From a virus, in IMG/VR virus record IMGVR_UViG_3300027573_000625, positions 1 through 21,399 of that record: DNA of 21,399 nucleotides, one strand, 5' to 3'. Numbering within the stretch: the first letter of the stretch is position 1; each line of letters starts with the position of its first letter. A program made the translations under genes and the position numbers. Of the stretch, positions 6,834 to 15,233 are shown piece after piece. Below the pieces are notes generated by a model. It had not been told where the DNA came from, ran no database searches, and saw only the letters and a list, made by a program, of their open reading frames with translations.

Positions 6834-8465
6834 GTGGCAGAACTGAAATATCCCGGAGGTATGGACGTAAAGAAAATCACTGAGCCTTTATACAAGATTT
6901 ATAACTTCGTAGTAAGGGAATTTGCCTACACTCAACAGGTAGAAATGTCCGGTCAATATCTCCCCTTCGGGCCGGATGATATGTTCCCCAATAAATTAGC
7001 TGCCTTAGTTCAAGGTTCACCCACCGCGACCGCGTGTTTATCTACAATGGTAGACTTTGTGACGGGGGAGGGATTTAACAAAGGCATAGGACTTGAAAAT
7101 CTTGTTATTAACAATCAAGGCTTAAAGTTATTTCGATATCACTCCATACAATCGGATTCATTGGTCCATAACTGGGGTGTTGCTTCCATAGTGAAGTACA
7201 ACCAGGCGGGGGAGATTACCCAGATATTTGATATTCCTTTTGCTTACTGCCGACTAGGGAAACCTGATGACAGAGGTATAATTTCTAAGATACTTTACAA
7301 TCCCTATTTCGGGACGGGGCTTTACAACAGAGCGCAGACGGTAGAATATGACGTCTACAATCCAACCGCGGCCACCGTTCAGATGGGACTGGATAAGAAA
7401 TGGAAAGGACAGATAAATTGGCTTGGCATTAAAGACCAGAAACATCCGTTTTACCCTATACCTGACTATTATTCTGCTTCCCACTGGATGAATGTAGAGA
7501 AGAACGCGGCCGTTTACTTCGATACAAACTTAGAGAACGGGTTCCTTCAGTCTATGGTCCTTAAAATGGTGGGCGACCCTAACGACGTTTCCGGCAAGAA
7601 GGATGGCAACGATGAGGATATTACCAAAGGGAAGTTACTGGATGAAATGTTAACCCACGACTTTTCAGGTCCAAAGCGGGCGCATAAGATAATGACCCTG
7701 TGGGGAAACAACAAAGAAGAATGGCCCGAGCTTGCAGCTTTCCCTACAAATGCGAATTCAGATTTATATCGCGTCCAGGATGAACAGGCCACCCGGAAGA
7801 TAAGCATAGCTACCAAAGTCCCCGCTATTCTAGCCAATGTAAACGACGCTAATAACTTCGGGGGGGAGCAGATTCGCCCAGCGGTGAAATTAATGCAGCA
7901 ACGCGCCAAACGGCCACAGGATTTGTTGATAGACTATTACTCGGATATGTTGAAACGGTTCATTAATCCTGTCACCGTTCCGATAAAAATAGTCCCTTAT
8001 AACCCGTTCCCAGAATTAGAGAGCATAGATCCGCAAGTGTGGGGCGTAATGACGCTGGAAGAACAACGGAAATGGACACAAGACCACACAGAAATAGAAT
8101 TAACGCTTACTACCCCTCAAACACCGGCTGCACCTGTCGAAAACAGGTTTGTGAACCTACATTTTGACTCTTATCCGGCGGGAGCGAAGGCAAATGCTAA
8201 ACGGGCGGTAGAATGGGAGGAAAAAATGCAAACTTTCTGTCAACCGAAGAAGGGAAGGATGTTGACAGACCAGATTTTGAACGGAATTCCACTGGGACCG
8301 AAGGAAATCAAGCGTTTATCACGGTATTTAAGTAAAAATACTATACACAAAGACAAACCTTATGGCGAAAGCTGCGAGGCGGTGATGTATGACGCGTGGG
8401 GAGGGTCTGAAATGATGGTTTGGGCTAACGAAAAAGTAAAAGAGTTAAATGGCAAAGCTGATTAA
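6834..8465 (+). CDS. Phage portal protein with an extra C-terminal helical domain
   Basis: A 543-residue protein called as the portal, the ring at the capsid vertex through which DNA passes. The early block LPFGPDDMFPNKLAALVQ and the following TACLSTMVDFVTGEGF are typical of Bacteroidota phage portals, as is the later stretch ISIATKVPAILANVNDANN. Residues 444-537 form a separable unit (FDSYPAGAKANAKRAVEW ... MYDAWGGSEMMVWANEKV). It resembles a helical module with the pattern 'YP..A..NAKRA ... WGG ... WA' that occurs in other phage head proteins. The GTG at 6834 is the longest start; an in-frame ATG at 6861 sits directly behind GGAGGT, too close for normal use. The end overlaps the next gene by 17 bases. 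The family call comes from motif memory, not a search. Confidence 0.75.
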   Translation: MAELKYPGGMDVKKITEPLYKIYNFVVREFAYTQQVEMSGQYLPFGPDDMFPNKLAALVQGSPTATACLSTMVDFVTGEGFNKGIGLENLVINNQGLKLFRYHSIQSDSLVHNWGVASIVKYNQAGEITQIFDIPFAYCRLGKPDDRGIISKILYNPYFGTGLYNRAQTVEYDVYNPTAATVQMGLDKKWKGQINWLGIKDQKHPFYPIPDYYSASHWMNVEKNAAVYFDTNLENGFLQSMVLKMVGDPNDVSGKKDGNDEDITKGKLLDEMLTHDFSGPKRAHKIMTLWGNNKEEWPELAAFPTNANSDLYRVQDEQATRKISIATKVPAILANVNDANNFGGEQIRPAVKLMQQRAKRPQDLLIDYYSDMLKRFINPVTVPIKIVPYNPFPELESIDPQVWGVMTLEEQRKWTQDHTEIELTLTTPQTPAAPVENRFVNLHFDSYPAGAKANAKRAVEWEEKMQTFCQPKKGRMLTDQILNGIPLGPKEIKRLSRYLSKNTIHKDKPYGESCEAVMYDAWGGSEMMVWANEKVKELNGKAD

Positions 8466-8976
8466 CTACCAATATCTCCGGGTCGAGGCTGACATTTCAC
8501 AAAATGTCAAAGACCTTGAACTGGACAACCCCATTAAGCGGTCTGAAGAGATGCTGGCTATGCTTATAGGTGACGCTTTATACGCTGAATTGGTGTCAGA
8601 GAACCCCAATTTTACAGGGGGGAACATTACGCTCATGCCCTACGTGAAAAAGTTCTTAGCGTGGCAGGCCTATCAGTTCTGGTTGCCAAAGGCCAACTTT
8701 AAAACGCACAATTCGGGACTAAGAGTCCATGAAGAGGAGAACAGCCGGGCGGCAAGTTCAGAAGAGATGGCCAATTTAATCCGTGACGCTAAGATGTGGT
8801 GCCAGACGCAAAAGGATAAGCTAGTACAGTACTTAGAGAATAACTGTGATGGGTATCCGCTGTACAACTGTCAGTGTAACGATACTTCTAAAACGGGGAC
8901 GGGCTTTCATATTACTTCGGTAGGTAATCATCCGACAGGGTGCGGGTGTAATTCATGCAGACATGGACATTCATAA
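8449..8976 (+). CDS. Head-tail connector-like protein with a Cys/His-rich tail
   Basis: A 175-residue, mostly helical protein directly after the portal. That position, and blocks such as EEMLAMLIGDALYAELV and MPYVKKFLAWQAYQFWLP, suit the small adaptor proteins that sit below the portal ring. The C-terminal 45 residues are different: Cys at 133, 141, 143, 165, 167 and 170 plus His at 161, 172 and 174, in patterns C-x-C and C-x-C-x2-C. This could bind a metal or form disulphides. It overlaps the portal gene by 17 bases and the next by 14, so it is coupled to both. The adaptor role is inferred from position and helix content. Confidence 0.6.
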   Translation: MAKLINYQYLRVEADISQNVKDLELDNPIKRSEEMLAMLIGDALYAELVSENPNFTGGNITLMPYVKKFLAWQAYQFWLPKANFKTHNSGLRVHEEENSRAASSEEMANLIRDAKMWCQTQKDKLVQYLENNCDGYPLYNCQCNDTSKTGTGFHITSVGNHPTGCGCNSCRHGHS

Positions 8977-9316
8977 CGAATTCATAGCCAATAAGAAAGA
9001 CCTTGTGTTTTATGCAGGGAAAGCGATACTTAACAAAGTACACGCCTTCTTTGATATTAATGGGGATGCGTGGGACTTTTCAGCCGCTATTGGGTTCACG
9101 TTTACCATCTGGCAGGAGCGGGAGGGGGGATTAGAGATGATTGCATGGACGTCTCCTGGTAACCTTCCTCAGACAACTTCGACTAATGAGATAACATTGA
9201 ATGCACTGGCAACGGACACAGATATTGAATTAGGAAAGTATTACTATGAAATGGAATATTTAGTGTCCGGGGGTTACTCAGTTTTAATTGCTTATGGTGA
9301 AGCTAAGTTTATATGA
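8963..9316 (+). CDS. Small beta-rich tail or baseplate-like protein
   Basis: A 117-residue protein that looks all-beta, with alternating hydrophobic strands such as FTFTIWQE and YYYEMEYLVSGGYSVLIAYGEAKF. The plan (a polymer-type N-terminal strand, WDFSAAIGFTFTIW, then an Ig-like end) recalls the N-terminal domain of baseplate upper proteins and similar small tail proteins, but there is no decisive motif. It overlaps the connector gene by 14 bases and the next by 4, so it is made with the virion proteins. No signal peptide or membrane segment. Confidence 0.6.
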   Translation: MDIHNEFIANKKDLVFYAGKAILNKVHAFFDINGDAWDFSAAIGFTFTIWQEREGGLEMIAWTSPGNLPQTTSTNEITLNALATDTDIELGKYYYEMEYLVSGGYSVLIAYGEAKFI

Positions 9317-9549
9317 ACTTCACCTTAAATGATAATGCTGTAAACTTTGAGTTAGAGGATAGAAAGGATTTTGAACTGGGGGAAGATAGACTAAGTTTCA
9401 AACTCAATGCGATCACGGAGGTGCCGGAAGCTTCGGGATGTTTCAGATTACTGGAAGACGGTTTTTTCAGGCTCTTGGAAGACGGGGACGTCAGGGTATT
9501 AGAACAATGTGATCAGGGATTTGACTACACACTTGATTTTACTTTATGA
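9313..9549 (+). CDS. Small acidic repeat protein, probable fibre-associated
   Basis: A 78-residue acidic protein with a short internal repeat: RLLEDGFF (45-52), RLLEDGDV (53-60) and a weaker RVLEQCDQ (61-68). An eight-residue period with a conserved Asp-Gly turn suits a stacked beta-turn structure, and such LLEDG repeats are common in small phage tail proteins. The first half also alternates NFxL and FxL (FTLNDNAVNFELED, FELGEDRLSFKL). It is coupled by ATGA overlaps at 9313-9316 and 9546-9549. Its exact function is unknown. Confidence 0.6.
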   Translation: MNFTLNDNAVNFELEDRKDFELGEDRLSFKLNAITEVPEASGCFRLLEDGFFRLLEDGDVRVLEQCDQGFDYTLDFTL

Positions 9550-10094
9550 TAACCTATAACGATAAAGTTCAGTTCGAATCTAATCCTCTTCCTGAGGTAA
9601 ATAAATGGAGTGCAGATGACGCCAATCAGGTTAAAGGTCAAGTCAATACGACTATAAATGATTTAAATAGTGCTATAAGTAATTTGAATACAGCTATTAC
9701 CACTTTAACGAATTTAACCGCAGTTGTTAATTTGAAGATGACCATCCCGGTGATGCAGTCTTATGTTCCTGTTCATACTGGATGCTCATTGGACCCTACA
9801 CTATTGGTCGCGAATTATATACAGTTGGGAAGATTATGTATTATCAATGTGAATTTCAGTGCATTTGGAACAAGTAACGCAACTACAAAAACGATAACAT
9901 TACCGGTGGCGGCAGCATCAGTGCAACCATTTATAATTACAGGTTTTGTTGGTGCTGGGGGTCCTGAGGTGATAAAAGTATCTACGAGGGTAAATAGTAT
10001 CATTGCAGATGTTTATAGGAATGTTGCGGAAGCAAATTGGCCTGTATCAGGAAACTATTTACCGATATTGAATTTTGCTTACATAACGATCTGA
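9546..10094 (+). CDS. Tail-fibre-like protein with N-terminal coiled coil
   Basis: A 182-residue protein. The opening ITYNDKVQFESNPLPEVNK followed by WSADDANQVKGQVN is a common start for phage fibre proteins. It leads into a short coiled coil at about residues 30-60 (repeated ND/SN/NT with LNxAIxxL spacing) that would trimerise the fibre. The remainder is Thr-, Val- and Gly-rich beta structure, likely a head domain. The start overlaps the previous stop (ATGA) and the stop is two bases before the next ATG at 10097. Binding partner unknown. Confidence 0.7.
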   Translation: MITYNDKVQFESNPLPEVNKWSADDANQVKGQVNTTINDLNSAISNLNTAITTLTNLTAVVNLKMTIPVMQSYVPVHTGCSLDPTLLVANYIQLGRLCIINVNFSAFGTSNATTKTITLPVAAASVQPFIITGFVGAGGPEVIKVSTRVNSIIADVYRNVAEANWPVSGNYLPILNFAYITI

Positions 10095-10096
10095 CG

Positions 10097-10528
10097 ATGT
10101 CAAACAAGAAAATTACCGAACTCCCAGCCGCCGGTGCGTTAACAGGCGCAGAACTTGTGGAGACTGTTCAAGGTGGAATAAATGTTCAAACTACATCCGG
10201 TGGAGTATCTGATCCTGATACTACCGCCGTAGCTTTGGTGGACGATGCCTCTATGGCAATGACCGGTCAAAAACATACATTATCTACATCTTCTGCAACC
10301 CGAACTTTTACGATTACTTATACTGGTGACGATATAACATTGGTAATTACGTTAAGTGCCGCTACCTCAACGCTTACTTTTCCAGCCACTTCGCTTTGTG
10401 TTTCAGAGGGGGTGGCTTCAGGGGATAACACGTGTCCATTAGCGGGGGTCTCCGGAGACAAGTATGTAATAGCAATTAAAAAGGTAGGCAGTGCCTACTA
10501 TGTGGTGTGTAAAAACTTCGGACAATGA
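10097..10528 (+). CDS. Small fibre protein with a KITELPAAGALTGAELV start
   Basis: A 143-residue protein. The N-terminal NKKITELPAAGALTGAE is a very common opening of phage tail-fibre and tail-collar-adjacent proteins, followed by a Thr- and Ser-rich beta region. The ATG at 10097, two bases after the previous stop, places this motif at the N-terminus; an upstream ATG at 10037 would add residues encoded within the previous gene and is not used. It is coupled at its end to 10525 by ATGA. It likely sits between the fibre base and the tailspike proteins downstream. Confidence 0.7.
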   Translation: MSNKKITELPAAGALTGAELVETVQGGINVQTTSGGVSDPDTTAVALVDDASMAMTGQKHTLSTSSATRTFTITYTGDDITLVITLSAATSTLTFPATSLCVSEGVASGDNTCPLAGVSGDKYVIAIKKVGSAYYVVCKNFGQ

Positions 10529-10716
10529 GTTGGTTCCATGCTATGTTAACGGCTGGTTCTCAATTTAATCCTGGTGGTGGAACGGATTATTATGTTTCAG
10601 AATCAGGGACTGGCAGTGGTTTAAGTGCAGCGACACCTATGAGTCCAGCCAGCTTTCTTTTAGTTGTGTTGGTTGATGCCGACAGAGTTTTCTTTTTAGA
10701 AGGAGATGAATTTTAA
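10525..10716 (+). CDS. Short beta-helix cap fragment preceding the tailspike
   Basis: A 63-residue product with the classic beginning of a right-handed beta-helix protein: DYYVSESGTGSGLSAATP, then SPASFLLVVLVDADRVFFLEGDEF-type residues (42-63). The family continues here with the helix, but the frame stops at TAA (10714-10716), three bases before the ATG of the next gene, which is in the same frame. The next gene has its own equivalent cap (TLEEFRKKKLKAGDKVYFE). So this may be a separate small anchor protein or the remnant of an older tailspike whose body was replaced. It overlaps the preceding gene as ATGA. Confidence 0.5.
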   Translation: MSWFHAMLTAGSQFNPGGGTDYYVSESGTGSGLSAATPMSPASFLLVVLVDADRVFFLEGDEF

Positions 10717-10719
10717 TTT

Positions 10720-13338
10720 ATGAATAACGATATCATTGAATATAGCATACCATCTTTTAAAGAACTTTCTAAAAAGTGGGAAGCGCCAAGAATCAGGATT
10801 AAAAAGCTACTTCCTGATCTGACTATTTATCCATCACGATGGACCTATTTAGTCTCAAACGAGAAACGACCGCACACAATTACGTTAGAAGAGTTCAGGA
10901 AGAAGAAACTCAAAGCCGGAGATAAAGTTTATTTTGAGCGTGGACAGATTTACAATTGGGCTGAATACGATGTAATTACAGACGATAACACATTCGGTTC
11001 GTTTGGCTCTGGCGCTGATCCTATATTTTACGGATCTGATTCATACATCGCAGCAACATGGACATCTGAAACCGGAGGATATTATTCGACCCCGCTTGCT
11101 ACTGCTCCATTATGGGTTGCAATTAACGGTGAATGCGCAAGGCAAGGGGAGACGGATTGGATTCCGACAATTACGAATTCAACTTCGAATACTATTGCCG
11201 GTGCTCCGGCAACATTGAATGCTTTTAATTCTGTGATGTTGTTGGCTAATAATACCAAGCTAAGGATGAAAGAGTTTTTTTTCAGACTTTCTTATGAGCA
11301 TTTAGTTACGGGATATAACACAGGGACCGGTTTAATGAATATTGGAGCCGGTGGTGTTGTGGGAGGTGTGCAGGGAATGCCTTTTAAACTATACGGGCAA
11401 AAGCAATTTGCAACCTTGGAGGGTGATTGGTGGTATGATGATCCAAATAATAAACTGTGGATTAAAACGGTAGCAACTCCATCGGGAACAGACATTCGGG
11501 TAATAACAGAAAATTATGCTTTTAAAGTTAACGGGGCAAGTAACGCAACCTTTGAAAATATAGACTTCACACAGTATTATAACACAGCGATCGACGCACC
11601 GGATGCGCCAAACATCACAGTTAATAACGTAGATGTACACGACAACCGTACAAACGCGTTCATGTTCTACGGTAATAATACAACGTTTACGTTATCAAAT
11701 TTTGCACTTGAGCGAATAGGACTTAATGCAATTCACATCGGGGCTGTTTCTGGTGGTTCAATAACTGACGGTACAATTGAACATACGGGCAAACAGGATA
11801 ATATAGGATGGCCTCATGATACCTATTGGATTAAAACTGGTGGTGTCCCTATCTGTTGTTTCTGGGATTCCGGGGAGTCTGTAACGCAACCTGATAACGT
11901 AGATATTGACTCTGTTGTAATGTCCAATGCAGGATATATAGGAGTACTTTTTATTGGGGATAACCACAGTGCAACAGAATGTATAGTCCATGACTTTTGT
12001 GAAAAGTGGAACGATGGCGGGGGATTCTACACAATTCACAGAAACACGTTAGGCACATCAACTAAGAATATAACATTTACGAGATGTCATGCTTATAATG
12101 GCATTGGCTCTATAGAGGGCATAACACCTGATGCGCTACTATTTAGCCATGCAGAAGGTTTTTATATTGACAACGGTAGTGAGTTAGTAACTATAGACGA
12201 GTGTGTAGCTTATAACAATTCGGAATTTGGAATACTGTGCAACTGGGATACTCAGAAAACGACTATTACAGACTGTATTGTTTATGGCAATTTAAATTCA
12301 GGGGTGTGCTTCAGAGAGGATACAGCTGGGGGGTCTTCTCCCGTATTTCCAAATAATGATGGCAATATATTCACAGGTAATATTATTACTGCGTCTGATT
12401 TAAATTACTGCGTTGAAATCATTAGCTTCAATGGTAGCACTACTTATAACCCTTTCTCTGATTCTGGTGATTCGGATAATAATAAATATGTAAGACCGTA
12501 CGGAAGCTCTGTAAATGCTTCACGGTCTACCCAGCTAGGAACCCAAACGCCGTATGCCATTGCAGCATGGCGTACCCGTATTGCTGATGACGCGTCTAGT
12601 ACGGAGCGTTATGAGTCAACCTATAGGTATAAAAATCCTCTTAAAACCAGGGCTGAGGAAGTCAGGATAGCAACCAATGAAACATCCTCTACGACAACAT
12701 TCAACGGTACAGGTTACCACAGCATAACAGGATCAGCACTTGGAAGCAGTGAAAATATTGCAGCGTTTAGTGCTGTTGTTTATTTGGTTGATACGTGGCC
12801 GGTTCCAGATTATTTATTCGATGATTTTGTAGCTGCAAACGGAACAGCTATCGCAGGACGTACCCCGCCAGTAGGGCCTATCCCCGTAATTGACGCGGGA
12901 ACACATACGATACAATCTCAAGAAATGGTGTCCAGTGTTGGTGGGGTTGTTAATTGGGATATAGCTCAATCAAATTTCGATTTTACTGTAAGAACAAGGT
13001 GTACAACTACACTAGCGGGGTCTGGTAGTGGACTTGGAACATATTTCAGGCGTGTGAATGATAACAACAGAATGGTTATCAGTTTTTCGACTACATCGAT
13101 AACGTTATATGAGTTTAATAACAGTGCATCTGTTACAAATACCTGGGTAGTTTCCCGGACGTTTGGTAACAATGACACTTATTTCATTTCGGTTCGTGCA
13201 AACGGTACGAGCGTTAAAATATGGGTAAATAATATTTTACAGATTGACATCACAACATCTTACACGACAGCTGGGAAGGTCGGTATATTAGGCGCGACAG
13301 GTAGGGCTACGGATTATGTTTTAGCAGAATCATTATGA
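10720..13338 (+). CDS. Large beta-helix tailspike with C-terminal jelly-roll domain
   Basis: An 872-residue probable tailspike or receptor-binding protein. Residues 1-55 form a charged adaptor. A beta-helix cap follows with the pattern LKAGDKVYFERG, and then many Asn- and Asp-rich turns spaced through about residues 270-600, as in right-handed parallel beta-helices of the pectate-lyase superfold (ATFENIDFTQYYNTAI, PNITVNNVDVHDNRTNAF). From about 695 to the end comes a concanavalin/laminin-G-like jelly roll, with FDDF near its start, SVKIWVNN in the middle and GILGATGRA near the end. Phage proteins with this plan bind or cleave host surface polysaccharide, but I see no catalytic residues I can name. 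No signal peptide. The end overlaps the next gene by 4 bases. Confidence 0.75.
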   Translation: MNNDIIEYSIPSFKELSKKWEAPRIRIKKLLPDLTIYPSRWTYLVSNEKRPHTITLEEFRKKKLKAGDKVYFERGQIYNWAEYDVITDDNTFGSFGSGADPIFYGSDSYIAATWTSETGGYYSTPLATAPLWVAINGECARQGETDWIPTITNSTSNTIAGAPATLNAFNSVMLLANNTKLRMKEFFFRLSYEHLVTGYNTGTGLMNIGAGGVVGGVQGMPFKLYGQKQFATLEGDWWYDDPNNKLWIKTVATPSGTDIRVITENYAFKVNGASNATFENIDFTQYYNTAIDAPDAPNITVNNVDVHDNRTNAFMFYGNNTTFTLSNFALERIGLNAIHIGAVSGGSITDGTIEHTGKQDNIGWPHDTYWIKTGGVPICCFWDSGESVTQPDNVDIDSVVMSNAGYIGVLFIGDNHSATECIVHDFCEKWNDGGGFYTIHRNTLGTSTKNITFTRCHAYNGIGSIEGITPDALLFSHAEGFYIDNGSELVTIDECVAYNNSEFGILCNWDTQKTTITDCIVYGNLNSGVCFREDTAGGSSPVFPNNDGNIFTGNIITASDLNYCVEIISFNGSTTYNPFSDSGDSDNNKYVRPYGSSVNASRSTQLGTQTPYAIAAWRTRIADDASSTERYESTYRYKNPLKTRAEEVRIATNETSSTTTFNGTGYHSITGSALGSSENIAAFSAVVYLVDTWPVPDYLFDDFVAANGTAIAGRTPPVGPIPVIDAGTHTIQSQEMVSSVGGVVNWDIAQSNFDFTVRTRCTTTLAGSGSGLGTYFRRVNDNNRMVISFSTTSITLYEFNNSASVTNTWVVSRTFGNNDTYFISVRANGTSVKIWVNNILQIDITTSYTTAGKVGILGATGRATDYVLAESL

Positions 13339-15233
13339 GGTGGATAGTTAAAAAGATAATGAGATTGATTTATAAAATATATAGAGGATGGCATACACCA
13401 AAATATTATATAAAAATACTTCTATTTATTTTGTTATCGTTGCCATGCATAGCACAGGACTCACTACACATCGAAGAGCTTGGGGTATACGTGAAGACCA
13501 CTGAAACGCCTCCACCGATCCCAGTGGATTCTTTCCTGACCATTGATAATGCAACCAAAGGTATTCAAGGATATCAGCACAACTACACAGGTAACTGGAG
13601 TGAAGGAACAAGCGCCAACTGGTATGCTACCACGCTTACCTATACCGCCAATGGCGCTGTGACCTTCCGTTTCAATGGAACAAAGATCGAGTGGTACACC
13701 GAGAAAGGACCGACTCATGGTAAAGCGGCGGTTTCAATTGACGGAGGATCAGAAACTATCATCGACCTGTATGCCGCCGCATTTGCTCAGAAAGTGAAAG
13801 TGTTTGAGCGTGTTACCACGCAGGATATTCACACCATAAAATTACGCTCTACCGGCACGAAGAATCCAGCGAGTAGCAACACGTACTTGCTAACGGACTT
13901 CTTCAAAATCAAAGACCCGGGGTTCGTCCCTGATACTGTCCCCCCCATTCCTCCGCCAGTCACCGGAGATATTATTGTATCGCCCGGACAAAGTATCAAG
14001 GCTGCTGTAGAATCAGCGACATCCGGCAAAGTCGTAAGTCTGCTGGAAGGAACCTACAACGAGAATCTGATAAACGTTCCTGTCGGAGTATCAATTGTTG
14101 GCGCTGGTAAACTGAAGACTATTATCAACTTCACCGGAAGTATGCCACAACAATCCGAAACAGCGATGTTTCAACTTAAAGGAGGATCACTGGTACGTAT
14201 TATGCCGATGACTATGGGTGTTACTGGCATCATGCTACTGGTTCTATTATGGTTGATAGCCAACTACGGACCGTGGACATCGCGGGTCAAATTAATAGTA
14301 ACAGCAGTTATCGTAGTCATCATAATCGGAATTATTATCTACATCCTGAGTCCTCAACCTTCACAACACGCCGCAGGGAATCAAACCATATCCGGCTTCA
14401 CCATCAATGGTAAGTTCCAGTGTAACGGTGGGATCATGGTAGATGGTCGCGACAACGTCAAGATTCTGGACGTCAAAGTTCAGGAGACAACCTATTTCGG
14501 TGTATGGCTGAAGAACACCGCCAACAGTGAGTTTGCCAATAGTGACCTGTTCAACTCTAGTTGGGCTTCTGTTGGATGGGTCACGGGCGAACTCTGTGTA
14601 CACAACATCACTAACACTATGATCCACCATAACTTCTTTAAGACTACACGCAATGATAAAGGATATGGCATTAAAGGTCTTTGGCCGGATGGAACGGTAA
14701 CTAATTCAAAGTTCTATAATAACAAGTTTGAGCTAACGCACTTTAGTTTATGGAACAATGGGTCAGCGCCAAACATCGACATCGAATTACACAATACTTT
14801 CTATAACGGTATTGAAATCTACGAGAATGACTTTTCAGTGATGGGCTTATCATTAGCATCGCATAGACCAACTAAAGGCGGCAGGACCATTGTACGCAAC
14901 AATCGTTTTGTATGGTGTTCAACCGCTCACATTGAACTGGTCTGCTCAAACATAACCATTGGCCCGGGTAACGTGTTCTCAGGCGCGCCGATGCTGACAG
15001 CGAATTTTCAGCCTAATGGAAAGTGGACGGACATTATCGTAACCGGTAACACCTTCACCAGCAACGGCGCTAATCCAAGCTGGGGAGGAACGCATTTAAT
15101 AGGGGCGAATGGGATGGACATGACCATTACTAACAACGTCTACAATAATTTGGGGGGGTATACCTTTGTCAAGCACATGGGAGCGCCTGCGAATAGTGTG
15201 GTAGTGGACACAGGAAACACCAAGAACCAATGA
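13335..15233 (+). CDS. Secreted-type beta-helix protein interrupted by a membrane hairpin
   Basis: A 632-residue mosaic. Residues 1-41 are a basic N-region and hydrophobic stretch ending ...LPCIAQ, like a Sec signal peptide. Residues about 70-192 form a jelly-roll domain that is also present in the next gene (shared KIEW, HG, DGG and TGTKNPAS elements). A Pro-rich linker (194-210) leads to a parallel beta-helix starting IIVSPGQSIKAAVESA. At 286-343 a 58-residue insert carries two membrane segments (about 295-309 and 318-338). The beta-helix then continues to the end with Asn-rich turns. The insert is in frame and bounded by TCAC repeats. Start at 13335 by ATGA overlap; M9 at 13359 is an alternative. 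A signal peptide is unusual for a virion protein, so it may be exported by the host during infection. Confidence 0.75.
   Translation: MRWIVKKIMRLIYKIYRGWHTPKYYIKILLFILLSLPCIAQDSLHIEELGVYVKTTETPPPIPVDSFLTIDNATKGIQGYQHNYTGNWSEGTSANWYATTLTYTANGAVTFRFNGTKIEWYTEKGPTHGKAAVSIDGGSETIIDLYAAAFAQKVKVFERVTTQDIHTIKLRSTGTKNPASSNTYLLTDFFKIKDPGFVPDTVPPIPPPVTGDIIVSPGQSIKAAVESATSGKVVSLLEGTYNENLINVPVGVSIVGAGKLKTIINFTGSMPQQSETAMFQLKGGSLVRIMPMTMGVTGIMLLVLLWLIANYGPWTSRVKLIVTAVIVVIIIGIIIYILSPQPSQHAAGNQTISGFTINGKFQCNGGIMVDGRDNVKILDVKVQETTYFGVWLKNTANSEFANSDLFNSSWASVGWVTGELCVHNITNTMIHHNFFKTTRNDKGYGIKGLWPDGTVTNSKFYNNKFELTHFSLWNNGSAPNIDIELHNTFYNGIEIYENDFSVMGLSLASHRPTKGGRTIVRNNRFVWCSTAHIELVCSNITIGPGNVFSGAPMLTANFQPNGKWTDIIVTGNTFTSNGANPSWGGTHLIGANGMDMTITNNVYNNLGGYTFVKHMGAPANSVVVDTGNTKNQ
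14187..14364 (+). other. In-frame two-helix membrane insert in a beta-helix gene
   Basis: A 174-base (58-codon) segment interrupts the beta-helix coding sequence. TCAC occurs at both edges (14187-14190 and 14361-14364), and removing one copy with the insert restores a seamless frame (Gly-Gly-Ser-Gln-His). The encoded peptide has two hydrophobic helices joined by a turn with W306, L307, Y311, P313 and K319. The same residues at the same spacing occur in the lone membrane protein at 18613-18798 (W18, L19, Y23, P25, K31). The four-base repeat could be chance. Confidence 0.6.

Noticed and set aside
7547-7909. A 120-residue open frame on the minus strand inside the portal gene
   Set aside because: Antisense to a strongly supported gene, with a composition typical of a shadow frame and no recognisable domain.
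10714-10716. Programmed read-through of the TAA between the cap fragment and the tailspike
   Set aside because: No read-through context is visible and the next gene has its own ATG and its own cap; module exchange is simpler.
11003-12039. Several short frames on both strands inside the tailspike gene
   Set aside because: All are within one long, well-formed beta-helix gene and show no independent start signals or motifs.
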